DNA of 42,499 nucleotides. Source: a virus. The DNA is taken from positions 1 through 42,499 of the IMG/VR virus record IMGVR_UViG_3300010400_000031, one strand, 5' to 3'. Numbering within the stretch: position 1 is the stretch's first letter; every line of letters starts with the position of its first letter. A model generated the notes under the pieces. That model did no database searches and had not been told where the DNA came from. It was given only the letters and a program-made list of their open reading frames with translations. Position numbers and translations under genes: made by a program. This document shows, one piece after another, positions 1 through 6,291 of this stretch.

Positions 1-297
1 ACCGTGAACCTTCTCGGCGATCTTCTGTACCGTGCCGACAGCGGCGTCGATCTTATCCCTGATACCAGCGAGCAATTTCGCCTCGCTCGTGGTCAACGTC
101 CAGGGGTACGGTTTGTTCGGCGATCCGGCGTCCTCGATCGGTGCGAGGGTTGATAGCTCGGGATCGGTCAGCGTTACCTTGTCCAGTGCGTCGAGGCGGA
201 TCACCAGACGCTTGCCGCCTTGCGGCGAGACGACAGTCAGCGTCTCGCGGTTGCGGGTTACGGTGCAGTGGAAGACGGTTTCGGTAGCGGTTGCCAT
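1..297 (-). CDS. Hypothetical protein, 3' end outside window
   Basis: An open frame starts with ATG at 297 and runs leftward without a stop to the window edge, giving 99 codons. The N terminus reads MATATETVFHCTVTRN and the frame continues as ordinary soluble protein, ending in VQKIAEKV. A GAGGTG ribosome site lies just upstream of the ATG, and a near-consensus sigma70 promoter sits at 330-357. I recognise no domain. Its strong promoter suggests an early gene. It is truncated by the window, so its size and function are unknown. Confidence 0.75.
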   Translation of the reverse strand, partial: MATATETVFHCTVTRNRETLTVVSPQGGKRLVIRLDALDKVTLTDPELSTLAPIEDAGSPNKPYPWTLTTSEAKLLAGIRDKIDAAVGTVQKIAEKVHG

Positions 298-329
298 TGG
301 ACACCTCATGAAGTTAGCGTTACACCGGT

Positions 330-357
330 ATTATAACAGTGGGGCGAAGTTCGTCAA
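330..357 (-). promoter_or_regulatory. Sigma70-like promoter
   Basis: On the minus strand TTGACG (357-352) and a perfect TATAAT (335-330) are separated by 16 bp. It lies about 33 bp upstream of the gene starting at 297 and in the gap after the gene ending at 383. It is among the closest matches to consensus in the window. Confidence 0.75.
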
Positions 358-382
358 CGATTATTTCGTCAAGGATCGAGAG

Positions 383-619
383 TCACGACGTTCCCTCGAA
401 ATCGTGAGTGATCGATCCCCACCAATTGCGTTGCCCGCCGTTCTCTTCTATCCAGTCGCGAGTGATCTCTCTGATGTGGTATTTATCGACATCACCCATT
501 GCCATCGACCAAGCATGATCGAGCGCGCCCAGTTCGCGCCGCTGCTCCAGGGTGAGACTCTCCAACCAATCGCGGAAATCGTCCGGTACGCAGTGAAACG
601 GTACTGCTATGTAGCTCAT
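383..619 (-). CDS. Small hypothetical protein, tandem paralogue A
   Basis: This 78-residue protein starts with MSYIAVPFH and contains the block LEQRRELGALD followed by an REITRDWIEENGG segment and a WWG motif. It is clearly paralogous to the next gene upstream (616-858), sharing LEQRRELGALD, REIT.DWIEE and the ending EGTS. The start at 619 is chosen because an AGAGGGA ribosome site precedes it and because it overlaps the upstream stop as ATGA, implying coupled translation. The family is not recognised. Confidence 0.8.
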   Translation of the reverse strand: MSYIAVPFHCVPDDFRDWLESLTLEQRRELGALDHAWSMAMGDVDKYHIREITRDWIEENGGQRNWWGSITHDFEGTS

Positions 620-858
620 GACGTTCCCTCTTGCTCGTGACTGACGACACCCCACCAACCGCGCCTTCCGCCATGCTCCTCGATCCAGTCCTTCGTTATC
701 TCTCTCATGATCTCATGCCCGTCGTTGTCCGGATTCTCTATCGACCATTGGCGGTCGAGCGCGCCCAGTTCGCGCCGCTGTTCCAGGCTGAGGCTATCGA
801 GCCACGCGAGGAACTGCGGGTTTGCGTCATGGCATGGGACCGCGACATAGTAGCTCAT
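616..858 (-). CDS. Small hypothetical protein, tandem paralogue B
   Basis: This 80-residue protein starts MSYYVAVPCH and carries the LEQRRELGALD, REITKDWIEE and WWG blocks shared with its downstream neighbour. A perfect GGAGG ribosome site lies 6 bp before ATG 858. Its stop overlaps the next start, and its start overlaps the stop of the gene at 855-1349, so the three are probably translated together. The pair looks like a recent tandem duplication in the leftward early operon. The function is unknown. Confidence 0.8.
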   Translation of the reverse strand: MSYYVAVPCHDANPQFLAWLDSLSLEQRRELGALDRQWSIENPDNDGHEIMREITKDWIEEHGGRRGWWGVVSHEQEGTS

Positions 859-1349
859 GGTTCCTCCTCGTATTCGTCCTCGACGAACTCGGGCGTTTCG
901 TCCCACTTGATTACCGCTTTGCGGTAATCCAACTCGTTCGGGTACACTTCCTTGATCGTGTAGTCGTCGGCACCCGGGGCGTTGTCGTTGCCGAACGATC
1001 CGTAGTAGATTACCCTCGCCACGTCATCGGCCCAGAACCATTGGCCTTGCAGGTAATCACCGTGATCCTGTTGGTTGACGAACGTTATCCGCTCGCTGTA
1101 CTCGTGGAACTCCTTGTACCCTCCCGACTCCGCAAACATGTGAACGTAACGCAGTTCTTCGCACAACTCCTCGGTTGTCATGTGGTATGTCGAGACGCCG
1201 TGCTCTTCGATGTAATCGGCGAGGACGAGTAGACGGTCCGTCTCGGTCGGATGATCGAGCCAACCGTCATAGATGTCGTTCTCGAATCCTTTGAGTGATA
1301 GGCGGATCATCCTGCTGACATGATCCAGCCCGGGGATTACCTCTCTCAT
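855..1349 (-). CDS. Hypothetical acidic protein
   Basis: The 164-residue product starts MREVIPGLDHVSRM and ends in the very acidic tail FVEDEYEEEP. The start at 1349 has a GGGGAG ribosome site and an ATGA overlap with the gene upstream; the longer open frame to 1472 overlaps that gene and has out-of-frame-like composition. The segment DRLLVLADYIEEHG resembles short helical segments in other small phage proteins, but I cannot name the family. It is rich in Asp, Glu and Tyr and has no membrane segment. Function unknown. Confidence 0.75.
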   Translation of the reverse strand: MREVIPGLDHVSRMIRLSLKGFENDIYDGWLDHPTETDRLLVLADYIEEHGVSTYHMTTEELCEELRYVHMFAESGGYKEFHEYSERITFVNQQDHGDYLQGQWFWADDVARVIYYGSFGNDNAPGADDYTIKEVYPNELDYRKAVIKWDETPEFVEDEYEEEP

Positions 1350-1576
1350 CGCATGCTCCCCATCCTCGTGGTCTTCCTCATGTTCGCGCCTCTGTGGAAC
1401 GCTTCGGCGTAGATTCCATCCGCCTCGGTGGCGAACAACAGCAGCGAGCGTGGGGTATGGTTGGTCCCCCAATAGCTCGGGGGATAGTACTCTATCCCAT
1501 CATGTCCGTGTCTCATCGCGATCTCGCGGATCTCATCGGCGGTGAACAGCCGTTGTCCGTACCGGTACGTCTTCAT
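1346..1576 (-). CDS. Hypothetical protein
   Basis: This 76-residue protein starts MKTYRYGQRLFTADEIREIA. The phrase 'TADEIREIAMRHG' looks like a short amphipathic helix and the middle has YYPPSYWG. A GGGA element lies upstream of ATG 1576, 4 bp after the previous stop, and its own stop overlaps the next start as ATGA. It belongs to the leftward run of small early genes. No family recognised. Confidence 0.7.
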   Translation of the reverse strand: MKTYRYGQRLFTADEIREIAMRHGHDGIEYYPPSYWGTNHTPRSLLLFATEADGIYAEAFHRGANMRKTTRMGSMR

Positions 1577-1580
1577 GAAG

Positions 1581-1787
1581 TTATTCCCATGCGTCGGGGA
1601 TCAAGCCTAACTCGATCAGTTCATCACGGGCGATCAAGTAGACCGCCCTTCGTGATTCGTGTATGCCGTTGAGGATTTCTGGGTCGTTCATGTGGACGAA
1701 GGGCAGGAAGTAACCCTGATCGGACGTGTCCCCGTCGCGGATGGCGATAACACGCTCTTGATCGAACCGGATTAGGTATGTCCACAT
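1581..1787 (-). CDS. Hypothetical protein
   Basis: The 68-residue product starts MWTYLIRFDQERVIAIRDGD and ends ELIELGLIPDAWE. It is compact, has a beta-rich N terminus and no membrane segment. An AAGGG element precedes ATG 1787. It is flanked closely by genes on the same strand (4 bp to the next, 10 bp from the previous), so it is probably cotranscribed. Function unknown. Confidence 0.7.
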   Translation of the reverse strand: MWTYLIRFDQERVIAIRDGDTSDQGYFLPFVHMNDPEILNGIHESRRAVYLIARDELIELGLIPDAWE

Positions 1788-1797
1788 TGCATTGCCC

Positions 1798-2145
1798 TTA
1801 CGAAAGCGTACCGTCGCACGTCATCGTGAACACCGAATCGAAGAGCGAACGCGCGACCGCCCTCGGCATCGCGTTGTAACGGACGACGGAGTAACACAAG
1901 CGGTTGCCCTCGTTGAGCCAATACGCTTCTTTCGCGTCGTCGCCCTTGCGCCTGGCCGCACCGGCCACCGATGCGGCGCTTACGATACCGCGAACGTACG
2001 ACGCTTGCTCGCTGGTCAACCCCGTGATCCCGGGATACTTGCCGTGTCCTTCCATGTGAAGGATCCACCGGGTTGCATAGGCGTGAATCGCGGAGACGAG
2101 GTGAATCAAGTCCCCGGTGACCATATCGAACGTCTGATCGTTCAT
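1798..2145 (-). CDS. Hypothetical protein, mostly helical
   Basis: The 115-residue product starts MNDQTFDMVTGDLIHLVSAI. The start at 2145 has a GGGAG site; a longer frame to 2220 would run through the terminator hairpin at 2180-2203 and is rejected. The body contains LTSEQASYVRGIVSAASVAGAARR, split here by description as an Ala-rich helix. It lies just downstream of that terminator, so it may be read by leakage or by an unseen promoter. No family recognised. Confidence 0.75.
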   Translation of the reverse strand: MNDQTFDMVTGDLIHLVSAIHAYATRWILHMEGHGKYPGITGLTSEQASYVRGIVSAASVAGAARRKGDDAKEAYWLNEGNRLCYSVVRYNAMPRAVARSLFDSVFTMTCDGTLS

Positions 2146-2179
2146 TGCTCTACTCCCTTGCTTGCTTGCTTGAATGAAA

Positions 2180-2203
2180 GGGCCGGTTGATTGCAACCGG
2201 CCC
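2180..2203 (-). terminator. Rho-independent terminator after gene 2217-2942
   Basis: A perfect 10-bp stem (GGGCCGGTTG / CAACCGGCCC) with a 4-base loop lies 14 bp past the stop of the upstream leftward gene. On the minus strand it is followed by CTTTCATT, a short T-rich tail. Confidence 0.75.
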
Positions 2204-2216
2204 TGGTGCGATGCGA

Positions 2217-2942
2217 TCAAACCATCGACAGCGCGATACGCTTGCCACTACGTCCGTGCGGCCGGATCACGATATCCTTCGCCTGACGTTCGGCCCCTGC
2301 ACACAGTCCGCAGCGCTCGCACGTCGTCTTCTTCCCGGCTTCCTCGCTCGCCGGGCATGCGATCTCACCGTCGATCGGATCCTGTCCGATCCGGAAGGTG
2401 CGCCACCCGTGCGAGGCTGCGTTCTCCCTCTCCCGCACGCTATCGACTGATGCCATGAAGTAATCACGGTACGCGGGGGACGTCGTCCAAGCGTGAGTGT
2501 AGCCGCTCCATTTCTTTGACTTGCTCGCGATCCGGGCCACTAGGTCAACCGGGATCAACACCGGATCCCCGTACGCTCCGAACCGGGTTGCACGACCGCT
2601 GAACATCCATTCGAGCTGCGCGTCCGTACCATCCCACATGGGGTAATTCCCATTCTTGTACGCTCGCCAGATTGCCCCGGGAGCCTGTCCCACGTTGACG
2701 TAGCAGGTGCCCGCGCCACCCGATGCCTTGGATCGGTGGGGGCATGTGCCGCAGATGACGACGTCGAACCCCTCGTTCGTGCCGGTCACGGGATCGATGT
2801 TCTCGATCAAGATCCAGATTTGGACCATGTCGCCGGTCTTCACGTTCTCGCTATGCAGCGTGGCGATTACCACGATCGGTTTACCGTTGAACCCCTTGCC
2901 CTTGTACAGGATGTAACCGGCGGGCTTGCTCGTCTTGCTCAT
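2217..2942 (-). CDS. Conserved phage protein with cysteine clusters
   Basis: This 241-residue protein has a pattern I associate with a widespread but functionally unassigned phage protein family: TLHSENVKTGDMVQ near residue 28, CGTCPHR near 64, a CYVNVG segment, FGAYGDP near 122, SGYTHAW, GWRTFR near 180, then CPAS and CERCGLCAG near 200-215. The spaced cysteines suggest a metal site, possibly zinc or iron-sulfur. It has its own promoter (3000-3038) and terminator (2180-2203), so it is a single-gene unit. Start ATG 2942. I do not assign a reaction. Confidence 0.8.
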   Translation of the reverse strand: MSKTSKPAGYILYKGKGFNGKPIVVIATLHSENVKTGDMVQIWILIENIDPVTGTNEGFDVVICGTCPHRSKASGGAGTCYVNVGQAPGAIWRAYKNGNYPMWDGTDAQLEWMFSGRATRFGAYGDPVLIPVDLVARIASKSKKWSGYTHAWTTSPAYRDYFMASVDSVRERENAASHGWRTFRIGQDPIDGEIACPASEEAGKKTTCERCGLCAGAERQAKDIVIRPHGRSGKRIALSMV

Positions 2943-2999
2943 GTCTTGCTCCCATGAATGTGGCTGATCATCTAGTTCGCGGTTCGTTCGGGCTTACAC

Positions 3000-3038
3000 T
3001 AGTTAGACGTTGCTGGCGATCAAAAGTTTCGCGGAATC
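3000..3038 (-). promoter_or_regulatory. Early promoter, copy 1 of a conserved block
   Basis: A 23-bp block at 3016-3038 is identical to 4810-4832. In both copies the minus-strand CTTTTG is followed 15 bp later by a TAAYTA-like box (TAACTA at 3005-3000; TAATAC at 4799-4794). Both lie 40-60 bp before a leftward gene start. This looks like a paired early promoter with an activator or alternative -35 element. Confidence 0.6.
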
Positions 3039-3042
3039 TAGT

Positions 3043-3369
3043 TTATTTCGCGAACACGCCGTGTTTCTTGCAGAGACGGTAGAAGGCGCTTTTCTGCTGA
3101 ACGGACCATTCGGAGATACACTCCCGGAGGTGTTCCTTGACACGCGGCAGACGCTGCGCCTTTGCTTCCATCCCGTGTTCTAGGTAGAGATCGGTGAGAG
3201 CCAGTTCCGCGACGTCGTCGCCCGATGCCAGCGCGGCCAGTAGCGAGTAGCACAGTCGCTCTTGCCCCTTGACCAGATACCCATGCTTCTCCGCGCCTTG
3301 CATGAAGCAATTGAACTGGTGCCGGGCCGGATTCTTGTGAGCGGACGGTTTCACTGTCGTTGCTGCCAC
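3043..3369 (-). CDS. Hypothetical protein
   Basis: The 108-residue product starts with GTG at 3369, preceded by a GGGAG site. It contains CFMQGAEKHGYLVKGQERLC and ends KSAFYRLCKKHGVFAK, with several basic residues. Four cysteines are spread rather than paired. It is transcribed leftward with the 58-residue gene upstream (3435-3611) and is followed by the promoter block at 3000-3038. A small regulatory or nucleic-acid-binding protein is possible but not shown. Function unknown. Confidence 0.7.
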   Translation of the reverse strand: MAATTVKPSAHKNPARHQFNCFMQGAEKHGYLVKGQERLCYSLLAALASGDDVAELALTDLYLEHGMEAKAQRLPRVKEHLRECISEWSVQQKSAFYRLCKKHGVFAK

Positions 3370-3434
3370 GTTTCTACTCCCATCAAGATAATTATTCTGG
3401 TGTTTTTGGGCGATTCGCGTTGACTACCGTACAG

Positions 3435-3611
3435 TTATTTGCCCTTGTTTTGTATCATCGTGATGGCGGTTTGTTCAGCATCATCGCGGTCCGGGGTGAA
3501 GTAATCGGCTTCCGGCCAGCGCTCCCCGTGTTGGTCGTATGCCCTCACGACCCATTCCCCGAAAGCGTTCTTTCGGCTGGAGATCAGAGCCGTCTGTACG
3601 ATGCGTTCCAT
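3435..3611 (-). CDS. Small hypothetical protein (58 aa)
   Basis: Reading leftward from ATG 3611 gives a 58-residue protein starting MERIVQTALISSRKNAFGEW and ending in TMIQNKGK, with stop TAA at 3437-3435. An AAGGAG ribosome site lies 9 bp upstream. The phrase 'GEWVVRAYDQHGERWPEADY' is typical of small phage proteins with a WYL-like or Arc-like beta strand, though the family is not recognised. It is preceded by a roughly 350-base untranslated leader with strong inverted repeats (3701-3923) starting at the promoter 3967-3995. Confidence 0.75.
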   Translation of the reverse strand: MERIVQTALISSRKNAFGEWVVRAYDQHGERWPEADYFTPDRDDAEQTAITMIQNKGK

Positions 3612-3700
3612 AGCCTTGCTCCTTTCACTCGGTGAAGATCAGAGGGACGATCGGCATCGAATCCGATAGGTGTCATTGCCTGATTCCGTCTCCGGCCCTC

Positions 3701-3923
3701 TTGCTGCCCTACGCTCTCGCTCGCCGTATGCAGCAACCCCGTTAGTCGTTCGGACTGTCCGTTTTCTTTGCCTCTTGTCGTCCTCGTGAGCCAGCGGTCG
3801 GCCGGTTGCAATCTAGCCCTTGCGAGCCAATGCAACCCCGGAACCCATCACGAGGACGGTGCAACCTTACGGTCGGGGGAAAGTGAGTTGTCAAAGAGCG
3901 GTTGTAGCCGTGTCAGGCTCTAC
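3701..3923 (-). ncRNA. Candidate structured leader RNA
   Basis: No convincing coding frame is visible between 3612 and 3991, and the translated frames are arginine-rich out-of-frame type. Three inverted repeats line up: GTAG-CC/GG-CTAC (3904-3909 with 3916-3923), a perfect 11-bp stem CGTCCTCGTGA/TCACGAGGACG (3779-3789 with 3848-3858) enclosing a 7-bp stem GGTTGCA/TGCAACC (3804-3810 with 3831-3837), and TTGCTGC/GCAGCAA (3701-3707 with 3730-3736) with an inner TACG/CGTA. A promoter lies upstream at 3967-3995 and the gene at 3435-3611 lies downstream. It may be a cis-acting leader or a free small RNA. It lacks a T-arm and acceptor layout, so it is not a tRNA. Confidence 0.45.
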
Positions 3924-3966
3924 ACATCACGGGGGCTTGGTCGCCCGATTCATCCGTCATGACAGT

Positions 3967-3995
3967 ATGGTAGCACTGTCACGAGTGAAGGTCAA
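3967..3995 (-). promoter_or_regulatory. Sigma70-like promoter
   Basis: On the minus strand TTGACC (3995-3990) and TACCAT (3972-3967) are spaced by 17 bp. The -35 box overlaps the stop codon of the gene ending at 3992. It would start the transcript carrying the structured leader and the gene at 3435-3611. Confidence 0.55.
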
Positions 3996-4753
3996 GCTTG
4001 AATCCGCCGGATCAAATCGGCGGGGTTGACCCCCAGACGCGCGGCCAGTTCTCCAATCAAGTCGTTGCTCGTGTAGCGTGCCAGTTTGGGGTTAGTCTTA
4101 GGCGTCGGGCTAATGCGGGTTGCATCGAGCACCGGCTTGATCGGTTCGACAACGGGTGCGTCCTTCTGACGCATGACGCGACTGGTGCGCGGCTTACGCA
4201 CCTTTGGTTGCGCCTTGAACAGGGCAACGTGCGCGTCATGCTTCACCGATTTCTTCGGCTTGGCACGGGATTTGCTAGGGGCCTCAACCGGGGCCTTCAC
4301 TTCACTGAGTGAAGTCTCGTCGGTGGTGTCGATGACCTCCCCGAACGCCGCATCGTTGGTCTTGTCCAGTTCCGTCGGCATGGGCGCAACCGGGACGCTA
4401 ACCGTCGCCTCTCGCGTGAGTTCCGCTTCAACCGCGTTGGCCTTCTCTTGCCACGACGCTTCGATGATAGCGGGCTTGACGTCCGGGACGTACGGGACGT
4501 TCAATTGCTCTGCGGGAGTGAGGGTGCGCGTTTGGGTGATGCTCGCCGTCGGAGTGTAGTCGGTCGCCTTCTCCGGCCGCACCATGTTGCCCTCCACATA
4601 ATCGATGATGTCCTGAATCATGGACGACAGACGGTGTTCGTGGCCGCACGCATCACGTTCGGCGTTGAACTGGGCCGATCGTAGGCTAGCGAGGATGAAG
4701 GTAGCGTTGTCGGTCCGGAGGTAGCGGGTCGGGGAAACGGTTGTCGTCGTCAT
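3992..4753 (-). CDS. Hypothetical protein with disordered basic middle
   Basis: The 253-residue product has an N-terminal helical region (residues 10-55, including FILASLRSAQFNAERDA), a long Pro/Thr/Lys-rich linker containing KSRAKPKKSVKHD, and a short C-terminal helical motif ending NDLIGELAARLGVNPADLI that resembles a small DNA-binding or Lsr2-type tail. The basic linker plus C-terminal helix suggests nucleic acid binding, but this is inference. A variant of the dispersed 17-bp repeat lies inside the gene at 4299-4315 and is read T-S-L-S-E-V. ATG 4753 is preceded by AGGGAG and by the conserved promoter block at 4794-4832. Confidence 0.75.
   Translation of the reverse strand: MTTTTVSPTRYLRTDNATFILASLRSAQFNAERDACGHEHRLSSMIQDIIDYVEGNMVRPEKATDYTPTASITQTRTLTPAEQLNVPYVPDVKPAIIEASWQEKANAVEAELTREATVSVPVAPMPTELDKTNDAAFGEVIDTTDETSLSEVKAPVEAPSKSRAKPKKSVKHDAHVALFKAQPKVRKPRTSRVMRQKDAPVVEPIKPVLDATRISPTPKTNPKLARYTSNDLIGELAARLGVNPADLIRRIQA
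4299..4315 (-). repeat. Dispersed 17-bp quasi-palindrome, intragenic variant
   Basis: The sequence is ACTTCACTGAGTGAAGT, a perfect 8-bp inverted repeat around one base. It differs from the common copy by one base and encodes T-S-L-S-E-V within the leftward gene. Confidence 0.7.
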
Positions 4754-4793
4754 CGGTCAATCTCCCTTGCTTGAATGAATTTCCGGCCACACT

Positions 4794-4832
4794 GTATTAG
4801 ACTCCGCTCGCGATCAAAAGTTTCGCGGAATC
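4794..4832 (-). promoter_or_regulatory. Early promoter, copy 2 of a conserved block
   Basis: The 23-bp block at 4810-4832 is identical to 3016-3038, and a TAATAC box (4799-4794) sits at the same 15-bp distance from CTTTTG as in the other copy. It precedes the gene starting at 4753 by 41 bp. Confidence 0.6.
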
Positions 4833-4844
4833 CGAAAAACTTTT

Positions 4845-5063
4845 TCACTTCCCCATCGACCGCAGGTTGAGAAGAATCTCGCCGCCGATGACGACCAGCG
4901 AGATACGCCACCAGCAGTCAAGCGCCTTGAACATCACCTGTCGTTCGTCGGTCGTGTAGATCTCTTCAACGGCTCGCTGACACGCGCCGGTCTTGCCGAC
5001 CGGGGTCAGACTCAACTCCTCGCGAGTCATCGTCGTTTTGTTCCTGATCGCTGTCTTCTTCAT
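4845..5063 (-). CDS. Hypothetical small protein
   Basis: This 72-residue product starts MKKTAIRNKTTMTREELSLT and contains CWWRISLVVIGGEILLNL at its C-terminal end, a moderately hydrophobic stretch that may be a single membrane segment. An AAGGAG site lies 8 bp before ATG 5063. Its stop is followed within 60 bp by the promoter block for the next leftward gene. The family is not recognised. Confidence 0.7.
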   Translation of the reverse strand: MKKTAIRNKTTMTREELSLTPVGKTGACQRAVEEIYTTDERQVMFKALDCWWRISLVVIGGEILLNLRSMGK

Positions 5064-5102
5064 CGGTCATGCTCCTTGGTTCACGGAATGAAGTGTACGC
5101 TG

Positions 5103-5348
5103 TTAGTTCGTCGGTTCCGGGCAGGGGTCACTAAACCCGTTGCACGCCGAACTTAGGTAGTGAGTCAGGATCACGTTTCCCCTTGTCGGGGTCAGGATAG
5201 AGCAGCCGTCTACGACCTTCACCTCTCCCGCATGCGGCCCGGTGCAATACCGCGCCGTGTAGAGAAAGACCCCGACCCGACGCATGACGTACATCACCTC
5301 ACTCGTGTCTAGCTCCACACACAATCGCCCGATCCTGTTGTCACTCAT
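5103..5348 (-). CDS. Hypothetical protein
   Basis: The 81-residue product starts MSDNRIGRLCVELDTSEVMY and ends NGFSDPCPEPTN. It has a beta-rich N-terminal half, four cysteines and no clear membrane helix. ATG 5348 has a CAGGAG site; a longer frame to 5438 overlaps the upstream gene and is rejected. It lies 14 bp downstream of the 51-residue gene at 5363-5518. Function unknown. Confidence 0.7.
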   Translation of the reverse strand: MSDNRIGRLCVELDTSEVMYVMRRVGVFLYTARYCTGPHAGEVKVVDGCSILTPTRGNVILTHYLSSACNGFSDPCPEPTN

Positions 5349-5362
5349 CGCTGCTACTCCTG

Positions 5363-5518
5363 TTACTGACGTACCGTATAGAACCCATCGGCCCGACGCA
5401 TGATGACCACAGTCACCCCATGTCGCACACACTGCCACACTACCGCACTACCCGTACCCATTAGTGATACCGCACCGGGGTAACCTGCTTCGATCTCCGA
5501 CCGTGTCCACAGTGCCAT
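5363..5518 (-). CDS. Small hypothetical protein (51 aa)
   Basis: Reading leftward from ATG 5518 gives MALWTRSEIEAGYPGAVSLM and then 31 more residues ending FYTVRQ, with TAA at 5365-5363. An AGGGTAGG element precedes the ATG. The tight spacing to the next gene (14 bp) and the protein-like composition support it. The N-terminal WTRSEIEAG phrase resembles short helical starts in phage proteins. Function unknown. Confidence 0.6.
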   Translation of the reverse strand: MALWTRSEIEAGYPGAVSLMGTGSAVVWQCVRHGVTVVIMRRADGFYTVRQ

Positions 5519-5571
5519 GATCCTACCCTCTGTCGTACCGCTGTCCTATCACAGTCACGGCCCTAGTCGAT

Positions 5572-5844
5572 TCAGAAGCCCTCATTGATGCACATGTTGC
5601 GGTATCCGGCGAGCCTAGCGTTGAGCACACGGTCGCATTCCGTCAAATCGTCCGGCAAACCGTCGTAAAGGGCCGTATTTGCGGCATCCCAGACCGGATC
5701 GGTGTATGCCCTGCCGTCCGTCGTATGCCTGCATTCCTCCCGCCCCTGCACCCCGATTCGGGCCGTATGGTTGAGCGCCCAGCCGGTGCCGCGCCCCCAG
5801 TTCCCCGCCCTCGCTGCCACCACCGTTACGCTGCTGTCGCCCAT
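5572..5844 (-). CDS. Hypothetical protein, first leftward gene
   Basis: The 90-residue product starts MGDSSVTVVAARAGNWGRGT and ends GYRNMCINEGF. It is the first gene after the strong leftward promoter at 5902-5929, so it should be among the earliest expressed. The start at 5844 has a GGGTGGGG element upstream. The N-terminal half is Gly-rich and the C-terminal half helical, with DDLTECDRVLNARLAGY. Family and function are not recognised; takeover proteins often occupy this position, but nothing specific is visible. Confidence 0.65.
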   Translation of the reverse strand: MGDSSVTVVAARAGNWGRGTGWALNHTARIGVQGREECRHTTDGRAYTDPVWDAANTALYDGLPDDLTECDRVLNARLAGYRNMCINEGF

Positions 5845-5901
5845 CGCCCCACCCCCTGTCAGCCCCTGCCCTGTCGGCCCCTTCCGTCTCCCGGTACTAC
5901 C

Positions 5902-5929
5902 ATTATACCCGATTGCGCGGCGGTTGCAA
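5902..5929 (-). promoter_or_regulatory. Strong leftward sigma70-like promoter
   Basis: On the minus strand TTGCAA (5929-5924) and a perfect TATAAT (5907-5902) are spaced by 16 bp. An A-tract on the same strand lies just upstream, at about 5941-5951. It heads the leftward early genes. Confidence 0.75.
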
Positions 5930-6291
5930 GAGAAATCGCGAATTTTTTTTTCGCCCTCTCAGGGGCCGGATCGGCACCCCCTCCCCCGGTTGCCGCGTGC
6001 CGACGGGGGCGCGGTTCCGATTGCAGCCAGGGACGCGCGCATGCGGCCGGATGGGCGGGGCCTTAACAGCCTGCCTTCGCGGACCTATTTGGTGAGTAGG
6101 GTGTAGTAAGTAGGGCGGGGATGGTTGGATTCACTAAATGAAAACGATCACATAGGGAACGTGTGGTATAGGGGGGGGGGGTAACGTGTATGGGAGTAGT
6201 GGTATATAGTAAGGAGGATTCCGGCGTTGGAATTCTTCGGGCTGTTTCTGCAAGTAGTAGCAATTCATTCAGTGAAGTAGGGGAGTGGGCG
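5930..6291. other. Noncoding divergent region with 11-G tract; possible packaging site
   Basis: No gene is supported here. The stretch holds a T-tract (5943-5951), a GC-rich segment with a CGCATGCG-type palindrome near 6037-6044, a G-rich direct-repeat-like stretch (6091-6125), a variant of the 17-bp repeat (TTCACTAAATGAA at about 6130-6142), and a homopolymer of 11 G at 6171-6181. Two TGGTATA boxes (about 6165 and 6200) could be -10 elements for the late strand. Its place just before the terminase small subunit fits a cos or pac site, which is inference only. Confidence 0.4.
6262..6278 (-). repeat. Dispersed 17-bp quasi-palindrome
   Basis: AATTCATTCAGTGAAGT matches the reverse form of the repeat except at the second base. 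It ends 13 bp before the chosen terminase small subunit start. Confidence 0.75.

Noticed and set aside
3584-3835. 83-codon leftward open frame across the structured leader
   Set aside because: Arg-rich out-of-frame composition, TTG start, and overlap with the well-supported 58-residue gene.
3779-3858. tRNA or tmRNA in the 11-bp inverted repeat
   Set aside because: No 7-bp acceptor with T-arm GTTCRA pattern or CCA-proximal layout on either strand.
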